Shown: positions 1 through 7,882 of the stretch, piece by piece
How the letters are laid out: each line of letters opens with the position of its first letter
How positions within the stretch are numbered: position 1 is the stretch's first letter
Origin: JAWLGJ01 sp041685145
GTDB taxonomy: Bacteria > Pseudomonadota > Alphaproteobacteria > Rhodospirillales > Magnetospirillaceae
Length of the DNA stretch: 64,000 nt
Direction of reading: 5' to 3'
NCBI GenBank assembly: GCA_041685145.1
Contig: JAWLGJ010000006.1
Location: 1 to 64,000 of the forward strand
Made by a program: the position numbers and the translations under genes
The notes under the pieces: model-generated
Databases searched by the model: none
Told to the model about the DNA's origin: nothing
The model's input: only the letters and a program-made list of their open reading frames with translations

Positions 1-876
1 GTGCGCGGCGAGACGGTGGAGGAAATCACCGGCGCCGCCCGCATCCTGCGCGCCAAGGCCGCCCCCATCGAGGCGCCGCCCGGCGCCGTCGACACCTGTG
101 GCACCGGCGGCGACGCCTCGGGCACCTTCAACATCTCCACCGCCGCCGCCCTGGTGGTGGCGGCCTGCGGCGTGCCGGTGGCCAAGCACGGCAACCGGGC
201 GCTGTCGTCCAAATCGGGCTCCGCCGACGTGCTGGCCGCCCTGGGGGTGAAGATCGACGCCGAGATGGAGCAGGTGCGCGAGGCGCTGTGGGAGGCGAAT
301 ATCGGCTTTCTGATGGCGCCGCGCCACCACGCCGCCATGCGCCACGTCGCCGGCCCGCGCGTCGAGATGGGGGTGCGCACCATCTTCAACTTGCTGGGGC
401 CGCTGGCCAATCCGGCGGGGGCCCAGCGGCAGCTTCTGGGCGTGTTCGCGGAACGCTGGCTGGAGCCGCTGGCCCTGGTGCTGGGCCGCCTGGGGACCGA
501 GCGCGCCTGGGTGGTGCATGGCTCCGACGGTCTCGATGAACTCACCACCACCGGCACCTCGCGGGTGGCCGAGCTTCGGCACGGCCGGGTGAACGGATTC
601 GACGTCGCGCCCGAGGACGCGGGGCTGGAGCGCGCCGCGCCCGAGGATCTCAAGGGCGGCGATGCGGAGACCAACGCCGCGGCGCTGCGGGCGCTGCTGG
701 GGGGCGACCGGGGCCCCTATCGCGACATCGTGCTGCTCAACGCCGCCGCCGCGCTGGTGGTCGCCGACCAAGCCGCCGACCTAAAGGCCGGCGCCGCCCG
801 CGCCGCCGAGGCCATCGACTCCGGCGCCGCCCAGGCGACCCTGGATAAGCTGGTGGCGATCACCAACCGCGAGTAA
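1..876 (+). CDS. trpD: Anthranilate phosphoribosyltransferase, 5' end outside the window
   Basis: Transfers phosphoribosyl from PRPP to anthranilate, the second step of tryptophan synthesis in the cytoplasm. Seen: the glycine-rich PRPP loop DTCGTGGD near visible residue 31, NISTAAALV, and the conserved KHGNRALSSKSGSAD stretch. The reading frame is open to base 1. The first visible residues (RGETVEEITGAA) match a region that is normally 45-50 residues into the protein, so the GTG at base 1 is internal and only about 291 of some 340 residues are visible. trpC follows 68 bp downstream on the same strand, as in alphaproteobacterial trpGDC operons. Confidence 0.96.
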   Translation: MRGETVEEITGAARILRAKAAPIEAPPGAVDTCGTGGDASGTFNISTAAALVVAACGVPVAKHGNRALSSKSGSADVLAALGVKIDAEMEQVREALWEANIGFLMAPRHHAAMRHVAGPRVEMGVRTIFNLLGPLANPAGAQRQLLGVFAERWLEPLALVLGRLGTERAWVVHGSDGLDELTTTGTSRVAELRHGRVNGFDVAPEDAGLERAAPEDLKGGDAETNAAALRALLGGDRGPYRDIVLLNAAAALVVADQAADLKAGAARAAEAIDSGAAQATLDKLVAITNRE

Positions 877-944
877 GCGCGCCTTTCGGCGCGGTTCCCG
901 CCCTGGGTCTCATCACTTTGTGTCTCCGGTTGGGTCGAACGAAA

Positions 945-1739
945 ATGACCGACATTCTTGCCCGCATCTGCGCCGACAAGCGTGACGAGGTCGCCGCCCG
1001 CAAGGCGGCGCGGCCCCTGGCCGAACTGCGGGAGGCGGCGCGCGCGGCGGCGGCGCCGCGCGGCTTCGCCGCCGCCCTGGCCGCCAAGATCGAGGCGGGC
1101 GGCTACGGGCTCGTCGCCGAGATCAAGAAGGCCTCGCCCTCGGCCGGCCTCATCCGCCCCGACTTCGACCCGCCGGCGCTGGCGCGGGCCTACCAGGCCG
1201 GCGGCGCCGCCTGCCTGTCGGTGCTGACGGACGAAAAGTATTTTCAGGGCCGCGACGAGTTCCTGGTGGCGGCGCGGGCGGCGGTGGACCTGCCGGCGCT
1301 GCGCAAGGACTTCATGGTCGACCCGTGGCAGATCATAGAATCCCGCGCCCTGGGCGCCGACTGCGTGCTGCTGATCATGGCGGCGCTGGACGACGCCGAA
1401 GCCGCCGAAATGGAGGCCCTGGCGCTGGACCTGGGCATGGACGTGCTCATCGAGGTCCACGACGCCGCCGAGATGGAGCGCGCGCTGCGCCTGCGCTCGC
1501 CGCTCATCGGGGTCAACAACCGCAACCTGAAGACCATGACCACCGACCTCGCCACCACCGAGGAACTGGCGAAAATGGTCCCCCCCGGCCGCGCCCTGGT
1601 CGCCGAAAGCGGCCTGCACACCCCCGCCGACCTCGCCCGCATGGCCAAGGCGGGGGCGAAGCGCTTCCTCATTGGGGAATCGCTGATGCGGCGGGAGGAT
1701 GTGACGGCGGCGACAAGGGCGTTGCTCTCCAAATTTTGA
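945..1739 (+). CDS. trpC: Indole-3-glycerol phosphate synthase
   Basis: Closes the indole ring from carboxyphenylamino-deoxyribulose phosphate in tryptophan synthesis. The 264-residue (beta/alpha)8 barrel has the family usual length. It shows EIKKASPSAG with the catalytic Lys, LRKDFMVD, GVNNRNLKT, and the phosphate-binding end VAESGLHTPADLARM. An in-frame upstream TTG would add nine residues, but the ATG at 945 starts the usual MTDILARI N-terminus. It lies 68 bp after trpD and is probably cotranscribed. No terminator is obvious in the 150 bp before moaC. Confidence 0.96.
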   Translation: MTDILARICADKRDEVAARKAARPLAELREAARAAAAPRGFAAALAAKIEAGGYGLVAEIKKASPSAGLIRPDFDPPALARAYQAGGAACLSVLTDEKYFQGRDEFLVAARAAVDLPALRKDFMVDPWQIIESRALGADCVLLIMAALDDAEAAEMEALALDLGMDVLIEVHDAAEMERALRLRSPLIGVNNRNLKTMTTDLATTEELAKMVPPGRALVAESGLHTPADLARMAKAGAKRFLIGESLMRREDVTAATRALLSKF

Positions 1740-1890
1740 AGCAATCGTACCCTCGGCAGGGGGTGTCGCCGCCTATATCCCCCGCACCCTTCAAAACCGC
1801 CCGCCGTGCGGGTAAAGTCGGCCACTTCGGGCGTCTTGCCGCGGCGGCGGGGCGCCCCCATCGTGACGGTCAGGGAGGCTGCGTCCGGGC

Positions 1891-2367
1891 ATGGGCGAGT
1901 TCACGCATTTCGACGCCGAGGGCAACGCGGTGATGGTCGACGTCTCGGCCAAGGACGTCACCGAGCGAGTCGCCACCGCGAAGGGCAGCGTCTACATGCA
2001 GCCCGCCACCCTGCGCCTGATCCTCGACAAGGGGGTCAAGAAGGGCGATGTGCTCTCGGTGGCGCAACTGGCCGGCATCATGGGCGCCAAGCGCACCCCG
2101 GACCTCATCCCGCTGTGCCATCCCCTGCCGCTGACCTCGGTCACCGTCGAGTTGACCACCGACCCCGAGCGCAACGCCGTCGACATCGCCGCCACCTGCA
2201 AGCTGCGCGGCCGCACCGGGGTCGAGATGGAGGCCCTGACCGCGGTGGCGGTGGCGGCGCTGACGGTCTATGACATGTGCAAGGCCGTCGACCGCGCCAT
2301 GCGCATCGCCGACATCCGCCTGGTGCACAAAAGCGGCGGCAAATCCGGAACCTACGAGGCGAAGTGA
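1891..2367 (+). CDS. moaC: Cyclic pyranopterin monophosphate synthase
   Basis: Converts the MoaA product, a cyclic GTP derivative, to cyclic pyranopterin monophosphate in molybdenum cofactor synthesis. The 158-residue length is normal. Family signatures seen are MVDVSAKDVTERVA near the N-terminus, LCHPLPLT with the catalytic His, and DMCKAVDRAM with the catalytic Asp and Lys. A purine-rich GGGAGG lies about 14 bases before the ATG. The stop codon abuts the moeA ATG directly, so the two are translationally linked. The cofactor could serve the coxL-type hydroxylase at 25743-28133. Confidence 0.96.
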   Translation: MGEFTHFDAEGNAVMVDVSAKDVTERVATAKGSVYMQPATLRLILDKGVKKGDVLSVAQLAGIMGAKRTPDLIPLCHPLPLTSVTVELTTDPERNAVDIAATCKLRGRTGVEMEALTAVAVAALTVYDMCKAVDRAMRIADIRLVHKSGGKSGTYEAK

Positions 2368-3570
2368 ATGATTTCGGTCGCTGAGGCGCGCGAGCGCATC
2401 CTGTCCGCCATCCGGCCCACCGGCGCCGAGGAGATCACCGTCGCCCACGCCGTCGGCCGCGTGCTGGCGCAGGACGTGGCTGCGCGGACCACCCACCCGC
2501 CCGCGAACGTCTCGGCGATGGACGGCTACGCATTGCGCGCCGCCGACGTGGCCCAGGCGCCGGCGTCGCTGCGCGTGGTGGGCGAATCGGCCGCCGGGCG
2601 CGGTTTCGCGGGGCGCGTCGAGGCCGGACAGGCGGCGCGCATCTTCACCGGCGCGCCGGTGCCCGAGGGCGCCGACGCCGTGGTGATGCAGGAAAACACC
2701 CGCCGCGACGGCGACGCGGTGGAGGTGCTGGAAGGCGTGCCCGAGGGGCATTTCATCCGCCCCGCCGGCCTCGACTTCGCCGCCGGCGAGGCGCTGCTGA
2801 CGGCGGGCAAGGTGCTGGGGCCGCGCGATATCGGGCTGGCGGCGGCGATGAACCACGCCTGGCTGCGGGTGCGGCGCCGGCCGCGAGTCGCCATCCTCTC
2901 CACCGGCGACGAGATCAAGCGCCCCGGCGACCCCCTGGGGCCGCACGACCTGCCGGGGTCCAACAGCCTGGCGCTGGCGGCCTTCGTCATCGCCCACGGC
3001 GGCGAACCCATCGACCTCGGCGTGGCCGCCGACACCGAGACGGCGGTGACCGAGATGGCCACGGGCGCCCGTGGCGCCGACCTGCTGGTGACCTCGGGCG
3101 GCGCCTCGGTGGGCGACTACGATCTGGTGCAAAGCGCGCTGGGCCCCAAGGGGCTGGAGGTCGACTTCTGGAAGATCGCCATGCGGCCCGGCAAGCCGCT
3201 GATGTTCGGGCGCCTGGGCGAGGTGCCGGTGCTGGGGCTGCCGGGCAACCCGGTCTCGGCGCTGGTCTGCGCGCTGATCTTCCTGGGGCCGGTGCTGCGC
3301 TCCATGCTGGACCAGCCCACCGGCCTGCCCACCGTCACCGCGCGGCTGACCGGCGGGCTGTCCGCCAACGATGCACGCCAGGACCACCTGCGGGCATCGC
3401 TTTCGCGCGGCACCGACGGGCATCTGTACGCTACCCCCTTCCCGCGCCAGGACAGTGCCATGCTCTCGCGCCTCGCCGCCGCCGATGCCCTCGTCCTCCG
3501 CGCGCCGCACGCGCCGGCGGCCCAGGCGGACGACCCCGTCGAGGTCATCCCGCTGGAGGGAATGCTGTAG
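2368..3570 (+). CDS. moeA: Molybdopterin molybdenumtransferase
   Basis: Inserts molybdate into adenylylated molybdopterin, the last general step of Moco synthesis. The 400-residue length is typical. Seen: the N-terminal AMDGYALRAAD segment, the MoCF/MogA-like domain with STGDEI and TSGGASVGDYDLV, and GLPGNPVSALV in the C-terminal half. It starts at the first base after the moaC stop. The lexA promoter begins 27 bp past its stop codon. Confidence 0.96.
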   Translation: MISVAEARERILSAIRPTGAEEITVAHAVGRVLAQDVAARTTHPPANVSAMDGYALRAADVAQAPASLRVVGESAAGRGFAGRVEAGQAARIFTGAPVPEGADAVVMQENTRRDGDAVEVLEGVPEGHFIRPAGLDFAAGEALLTAGKVLGPRDIGLAAAMNHAWLRVRRRPRVAILSTGDEIKRPGDPLGPHDLPGSNSLALAAFVIAHGGEPIDLGVAADTETAVTEMATGARGADLLVTSGGASVGDYDLVQSALGPKGLEVDFWKIAMRPGKPLMFGRLGEVPVLGLPGNPVSALVCALIFLGPVLRSMLDQPTGLPTVTARLTGGLSANDARQDHLRASLSRGTDGHLYATPFPRQDSAMLSRLAAADALVLRAPHAPAAQADDPVEVIPLEGML

Positions 3571-3597
3571 CAGGAGGCCAGGGCCGCGCTTGCCCCC

Positions 3598-3626
3598 TTG
3601 ACGCCGGGCGGGAACCAAACTAGAAC
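3598..3626 (+). promoter_or_regulatory. Probable lexA promoter
   Basis: TTGACG at 3598-3603 and TAGAAC at 3621-3626 are 17 bp apart, a good sigma-70 arrangement about 60 bp before the lexA ATG. The -10 hexamer overlaps the second GAAC of the first SOS box, so LexA bound there would block RNA polymerase. This is inferred from sequence only. Confidence 0.6.
3612..3626 (+). promoter_or_regulatory. SOS box 1 (GAAC-N7-GAAC)
   Basis: An exact GAAC-N7-GAAC direct repeat, the alphaproteobacterial LexA operator, overlapping the -10 element of the lexA promoter. It implies autorepression by LexA. Confidence 0.85.
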
Positions 3627-3637
3627 ATTAAAGGCGT

Positions 3638-3652
3638 GTTCGGGCAATGTTC
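3638..3652 (-). promoter_or_regulatory. SOS box 2 (GTTC-N7-GTTC), opposite orientation
   Basis: An exact GTTC-N7-GTTC repeat, the reverse-complement form of the same operator, starting 26 bp after box 1 and just past the expected transcription start. Together with box 1 it gives lexA two facing operators. Confidence 0.8.
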
Positions 3653-3687
3653 CGCACGCGGGCCGTCCGGCAGCCGGAGACAATCAC

Positions 3688-4392
3688 ATGCTGACCCGCA
3701 AGCAGCACGAATTGTTGATGTTCATCCACCAGCGACTGAACGCCAGCGGCGTGCCGCCCTCCTTCGACGAGATGAAGGACGCCCTCAGTCTGCGCTCGAA
3801 GTCCGGCATTCACCGCCTGATCACGGCCTTGGAGGAGCGCGGCTTCATCCGCCGCCTTCCGCACCGCGCCCGCGCCCTGGAGGTGCTCAAGCTGCCCGAG
3901 AACCTGGGGGCCTCGGACGACGGCCCGGGGGCGCGGGATCTGGGCCCCAATGTCGTTGCCGCCGAGTTCGGCCGCCCCGCGCGCCCGGCCGAGGTGGCGG
4001 GCGGCGCCGAGACCGTGTCGCTGCCGCTCTACGGCAAGATCGCCGCCGGCACGCCCATCGAGGCGCTGCGCAACGATTCTGTTTGTGTCGAGGTGCCCGC
4101 CGCCATGCTGGGCGGCGGCGACCACTACGCCCTGACCGTCGAGGGCGATTCGATGGTGGATGCCGGCATCCTCGACGGCGACACGGTGCTCATCCGCCGC
4201 TGCGAAACCGCCGACAACGGCGCCATCGTGGTGGCGTTGGTGGACGGCCACGAGGTGACGCTGAAGCGCCTGCGCCGCAAGGGCGCCTCCGTCGCGCTGG
4301 AGCCCGCCAACACCGCCTATGAAACCCGCATCTTCGGGCCCGACCGGGTGCGGGTGCAGGGCCGTCTGGTCGGACTGCTGCGGCGGTACTGA
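3688..4392 (+). CDS. lexA: LexA repressor, SOS regulator
   Basis: Represses DNA-damage genes and cleaves itself when stimulated by RecA. The 234-residue protein has an N-terminal winged helix (residues 1-70, starting MLTRKQHELL), a linker, and an S24-type peptidase domain. The cleavage site is Ala120-Gly121 (KIAAGTP), the nucleophile is Ser155 in EGDSMVDAG, and the general base is Lys193 in VTLKRL. The ATG at 3688 is chosen because it opens the conserved N-terminus; an in-frame upstream extension lies inside the operator region. Two SOS boxes precede it. It converges on comEC. Confidence 0.96.
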   Translation: MLTRKQHELLMFIHQRLNASGVPPSFDEMKDALSLRSKSGIHRLITALEERGFIRRLPHRARALEVLKLPENLGASDDGPGARDLGPNVVAAEFGRPARPAEVAGGAETVSLPLYGKIAAGTPIEALRNDSVCVEVPAAMLGGGDHYALTVEGDSMVDAGILDGDTVLIRRCETADNGAIVVALVDGHEVTLKRLRRKGASVALEPANTAYETRIFGPDRVRVQGRLVGLLRRY

Positions 4393-4450
4393 GGCAACAC
4401 CACGCGGCGGGCGAGAGGCCTCATCCGTGCCGTCCCATGTCATTCCCCCC

Positions 4451-6574
4451 TCATCGGCGCCGTGCCTTCAACGACCACGGCCGCTCCCCCTGCGCCTCGG
4501 CGACGCTTGACACGCGGACGGCGCCGCCGTCGAGCCAGAGCGCGTGGGCGCCGGCGCGCCAGAGGTCGAAGCGGTCAACGACCACCGCCGGGCGCGGGCA
4601 GCGTCGCCGCACCGGCACCAGGCTGACCAGGGCGTCGACGCGGGCGCAGTCCTCGGGCAAGGCCCCCGCCGCCAAGGCCAGCCCGACCCGTCGCCCCTTG
4701 GCGGTGTATACGCAGCCCAGCGAGTCGCAGCGCAGGGTGCCGTCGTCGCTGGCCTCGCCCGGCGGCGGCCAGCGCCGGGCGACACCACCGCCGCCGCGCG
4801 CCAGCCACACCCGGCGCTCGAACCGGGCGGCCCGCAGGGTGTTGACGAGCAGACCGCCGTCGCCGGCGCGCACCGCCACCAGCCGGGCGTCGCCCGTCAC
4901 CAGCACGTCCGGTGGCCGGTGCAGCGCCGCCAGCAGCAGGGCCACCGCCATCGGCACCAGCCCCAGCAGGCGCCAGCGCCGCCGCCACAGGCACAGCCAC
5001 AGCCCGCCCAGGGTATAAAGACCGAGCAGAGGCGGCGTCAGCCCGGTCACCGCCCGTACCGCGCCGGGCCACGCCGCCACCATCGCCGCCACCGCGTTGA
5101 CGGCCTCGATGCCCCTCCCCAGCACCGGCAGCGCCAGCCCCTCCAAACCCAGCGGCATTAGCACCAGCGTCGCCACCGCCGCCGGCATTACCACCATGCC
5201 GAACACCGGCACCGCCGCCAGATTGGCCGCCAACGACCAGGCGGCGACGCGGTCGAAATGGTGGGCGGCATAGGCGGCCGTGGCGGCGCCGGCGACCAGC
5301 GTGGTGAGGGCGACCCCGCCGACATACAGCAGCGCCGCCTGCGGCAGGCCCGGATGCGCGCGGCGCCAACGCGCCAGCCGCGGCGCCAGATCCTCATAGG
5401 CGGCCACCAGGGCGACCACGGCCGCGAACGACATCTGCAGGCTGGGCCCCACCAGGGCGTAGGGCTGCCACAGCAGCACCGCCACCGCCGCCCACGCCAC
5501 CAGCCGCAGCGAGATTGCCTTGCGGTCCGCCATCACCGCCAGCAGCACCAGGGCAATCATCACGAAGGCCCGCTGCGTCGGCACCGGCGCCCCGGCCAGC
5601 AGCAGATAGCCGAAGGTGGCCACCAGCGCCACCGCCGCCGTCCACTTCTTGATGGGGAAGCGCAGCGCCAGCGGCGGGATCAAGGCCAGCAACCCGCGCA
5701 CCACCACGAACACCAGCCCCGCCACCAGCGTCATGTGCAGCCCCGAGATCGACAACAGATGCGCCAGGCCCGAGCCGCGATACGCCTCCAGCACTTCGTC
5801 GGGGATGGCGCCGCGCTCGGCGGTCAGCAGAGCGGCGCCGATGGCGCCGGCCGGGCCGGGGATGCCCTCGCGCACCCGCGCCGCCACCGCCTGCCGGGTG
5901 TGGGCGATGCCCTGGCGCAGGCGCTCCAGCGGCCCTTGCGCAACGCCACGGCGCAGAATGTCGGTGCGCGAAACCGCATAGCCGACACCGCCCAGGCCCT
6001 CGAACCAGGCACGGCGGGCGAAATCATAGGCCCCGGGCATCGCCGGCGCCGGCGGCGGCATCAACACCGCCAGGATGTCGATCTCGTCGCCCACCGCCAC
6101 CGCCGCGCTGCGGGAGGTCAGCCGCACCCGCACCCGCGCCGGAACCGCGTCCGGCGGGCGCTCGAAGCGCAGATCGGTCAGCACCGCCCGCTGCCCGGCG
6201 CTCAAACTCTCCACCGCCGCCACCCGGCCGACCAGCCCCACCGGCCCCACCTCGTCGGTCAGGACCGGCGCCGCCGCCAGATAGGCCTGCCCCTGCGCCG
6301 CCAGGAACCCCGCTACCGCCAACACCGCCGCCAGCGGCGGCACCACCGGACCGCCCCGCCGCCATGCCGCCGCCAAGGCGGCGACCCCAACTGCCAGCGC
6401 CAGCGCCCCCGCCCAGGAGGGGGGCTCGCGCGGCAGGCTGAAATAAAGGGCGATTCCCAGCGCCAGGGCCACCGGCGCCCACAGGGCCCAGCGCTCCCGT
6501 TCGGCGGCCAGCGCCGCCATCAGGCGACCGCCCACGCCGCCCGCCCCTGACCAATCGCGCTCCATCGGCGCCAC
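4451..6574 (-). CDS. comEC: ComEC/Rec2 family DNA-uptake channel
   Basis: A polytopic inner-membrane protein that moves single-stranded DNA into the cytoplasm during transformation. The 707 residues include N-terminal membrane segments, a soluble region (about 100-200), then the competence core from about residue 230 with GSGLAHLLSISGLHMTLVAGL, the family signature. The C-terminal 170 residues look like a short, degenerate version of the usual metallo-beta-lactamase-like domain; the His/Asp zinc motif is not evident. It converges on lexA. Without other competence genes in view, natural transformation cannot be claimed. Confidence 0.9.
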   Translation of the reverse strand: MAPMERDWSGAGGVGGRLMAALAAERERWALWAPVALALGIALYFSLPREPPSWAGALALAVGVAALAAAWRRGGPVVPPLAAVLAVAGFLAAQGQAYLAAAPVLTDEVGPVGLVGRVAAVESLSAGQRAVLTDLRFERPPDAVPARVRVRLTSRSAAVAVGDEIDILAVLMPPPAPAMPGAYDFARRAWFEGLGGVGYAVSRTDILRRGVAQGPLERLRQGIAHTRQAVAARVREGIPGPAGAIGAALLTAERGAIPDEVLEAYRGSGLAHLLSISGLHMTLVAGLVFVVVRGLLALIPPLALRFPIKKWTAAVALVATFGYLLLAGAPVPTQRAFVMIALVLLAVMADRKAISLRLVAWAAVAVLLWQPYALVGPSLQMSFAAVVALVAAYEDLAPRLARWRRAHPGLPQAALLYVGGVALTTLVAGAATAAYAAHHFDRVAAWSLAANLAAVPVFGMVVMPAAVATLVLMPLGLEGLALPVLGRGIEAVNAVAAMVAAWPGAVRAVTGLTPPLLGLYTLGGLWLCLWRRRWRLLGLVPMAVALLLAALHRPPDVLVTGDARLVAVRAGDGGLLVNTLRAARFERRVWLARGGGGVARRWPPPGEASDDGTLRCDSLGCVYTAKGRRVGLALAAGALPEDCARVDALVSLVPVRRRCPRPAVVVDRFDLWRAGAHALWLDGGAVRVSSVAEAQGERPWSLKARRR

Positions 6575-6645
6575 GATAGCGCGCGACCGTCGAAGGAGAT
6601 AGCCGCGCCCCTATTTCACGTCTCATTGCCGTTGTTGTTTTTTAT

Positions 6646-6674
6646 TTGACAGCGAATCGGGCTGGCGATAGTGT
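6646..6674 (+). promoter_or_regulatory. Promoter of the riboswitch-ABC operon
   Basis: A perfect -35 TTGACA (6646-6651) and a weaker -10 TAGTGT (6669-6674) with 17-bp spacing. Transcription would start near 6681, placing the riboswitch-like fold at the very 5' end of the RNA. Confidence 0.6.
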
Positions 6675-6681
6675 CCTTCCA

Positions 6682-6740
6682 CAGCGCCGCTTTGAGGCTC
6701 AGCTTGCGGGGCGCTATAAAAATACCAGCTAAAGCGAGCG
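6682..6740 (+). ncRNA. Candidate SAM-II (SAM-alpha) riboswitch
   Basis: A short H-type pseudoknot candidate at the start of the transcript. Stem P1 is AGCGCC (6683-6688) with GGCGCT (6710-6715), six perfect pairs. The loop contains TTTG and GCTTGC. The 3' part has TAAA then GCTAAA (6728-6733). Loop GCTTT can pair with AAAGC (6731-6735) to form the pseudoknot. These are the conserved strings of SAM-II and the related SAM-V aptamers as I remember them. A terminator follows 13-20 bp downstream, so ligand would act by transcription termination. The controlled genes are a sulfonate/NMT1-type importer and an OsmC-like protein. SAM-V is the main alternative; no covariance search could be run. Confidence 0.65.
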
Positions 6741-6752
6741 GGACAGGACCGA

Positions 6753-6786
6753 CCCGCCGCACCCGATTGCCGGCGGGCTTTTTATT
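6753..6786 (+). terminator. Attenuator terminator in the ABC operon leader
   Basis: CCCGCCG (6753-6759) pairs with CGGCGGG (6771-6777), followed by CTTTTTATT. This is a rho-independent terminator placed before the first gene of the operon and right after the riboswitch candidate, which is the layout of transcriptional attenuation. Confidence 0.75.
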
Positions 6787-6888
6787 GCCGCCGCGGTGCG
6801 GCCCTTTCCTCCCCGACACGCCGAACGAGCCTCGTCACCGGCCGAACGACCGTCACAAGGCGGCGCGGCGCAACGTGAGGAGGACCAC

Positions 6889-7875
6889 ATGACCATCACC
6901 AGGAAAACCTTTCTGAAGGCCGCCGGCGCGGCGCTGCTGACCCTGCCGCTGCTGGGCACCGCCCAGGCGGCGGAGCCCCCCGGCGCCATCGGCGTCGACT
7001 ACGCCTATTACAATCCCGTCAGCCTGCTGTTGAAGGAGAAGGGCTGGCTGGAAGAGGAGTTCGCCGCCGACGGCATCGAGGTGCGCTGGGTGCTGAGCCT
7101 TGGCTCCAACAAGGCGCTGGAATATCTGCGCGGCGCTTCCATCGACTTCGGCTCCACCGCCGGCGCCGCATCGGTGATCGGGCGCGCCGGCGGGTTGCCG
7201 ATCAAGGCCATCTACGCCTATTCCCGGCCGGAATGGACGGCGCTGGTCACCCGCGAGGGATCGGGCATCGCCACCGTCGCCGATCTCAAGGGCAAGGCGG
7301 TGGCGGTGACCCGCGGCACCGATCCGCACATCTTCCTGCTGCGCGCGCTTGCCGCCGAGGGCCTGAGCGAGCGCGACATCCGCCCGGTGCTGTTGCAGCA
7401 TCCCGACGGCTACACCGCCCTCGCCAAGGGCCAGGTGGACGCCTGGGCGGGGCTCGACCCGCACATGGCGCGGGCGGAACTGGAGGACGGCGCGGTCCTG
7501 TTCCACCGCGCCCCGGACCTCAACACCTATGGCATCCTGAACGTGCGCGAGGCCTTCGCGGCGGAGCACCCCGACCTGGTGCACCGCGTGCTGGCGGTCT
7601 ATGAGCGCGCCCGTCACCACGCCCTACAGCATCCCGACGAACTGCGCCGGGTGCTTGTCGAGGCGGCGCGCATCTCCGACGACGTGGCGCGGCGCCAGTT
7701 GGAGCAGCGCACCGACCTGAGCACGCCTGCCCTGGGGCCGCAGCACCGCGACACCTTCCTCGCCGCCGGCCGCATCCTCCAGGACATCGGCGTGATCCGG
7801 CCCGACGTCGACGTCGAGCAGGTGGTCGCGGGGCTGATCGACACCACCTTCCTGTCCGAAATCGCCAGCCGGTGA
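6889..7875 (+). CDS. ABC transporter substrate-binding protein, SsuA/NMT1 type
   Basis: Periplasmic receptor for a small substrate, probably an organosulfur compound given the SAM-II-like leader. The 328-residue protein begins with a cleavable signal peptide (MTITRKTFLKAAGAALLTLP, processing near the AQAA-EPP boundary at about 27). It continues as an NMT1/SsuA-like fold with IGVDYAYYNPVSLLLKEKGWLEEEF and the ligand-pocket region LSLGSNKALEYL and DFGSTAGAAS. The ATG at 6889 follows GTGAGGAGG; the upstream in-frame extension lacks a signal and is rejected. The permease starts 7 bp after the stop. Sulfonate, taurine, sulfate ester or methionine-precursor uptake are all possible; the substrate is not determined by sequence. 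Confidence 0.85.
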   Translation: MTITRKTFLKAAGAALLTLPLLGTAQAAEPPGAIGVDYAYYNPVSLLLKEKGWLEEEFAADGIEVRWVLSLGSNKALEYLRGASIDFGSTAGAASVIGRAGGLPIKAIYAYSRPEWTALVTREGSGIATVADLKGKAVAVTRGTDPHIFLLRALAAEGLSERDIRPVLLQHPDGYTALAKGQVDAWAGLDPHMARAELEDGAVLFHRAPDLNTYGILNVREAFAAEHPDLVHRVLAVYERARHHALQHPDELRRVLVEAARISDDVARRQLEQRTDLSTPALGPQHRDTFLAAGRILQDIGVIRPDVDVEQVVAGLIDTTFLSEIASR

Positions 7876-7882
7876 ACAGGCG

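Larger units (their letters stand above)
6575..6888. other. Intergenic leader region between comEC and the ABC importer
   Basis: This 314-bp gap between divergent genes has no credible ORF. It holds, in order toward the plus-strand gene, a TTGACA promoter (6646-6674), a SAM-II-like pseudoknot (6682-6740), a terminator hairpin with a T-run (6753-6786), and about 100 bp of leader ending in GTGAGGAGG before the ATG at 6889. Its 5' part is more AT-rich than the surroundings. Confidence 0.75.

Noticed and set aside
4544..6550. Long plus-strand ORFs antisense to comEC
   Set aside because: Translations are Arg/Gln/His-rich with no domain, typical of reverse frames in 70% GC DNA; comEC on the minus strand has clear motifs.
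6575..6888. TPP riboswitch for an NMT1/THI5-like thiamine-precursor importer
   Set aside because: The CTGAGA and ACCTGAT strings of the TPP aptamer are absent; the visible fold matches SAM-II type features instead.
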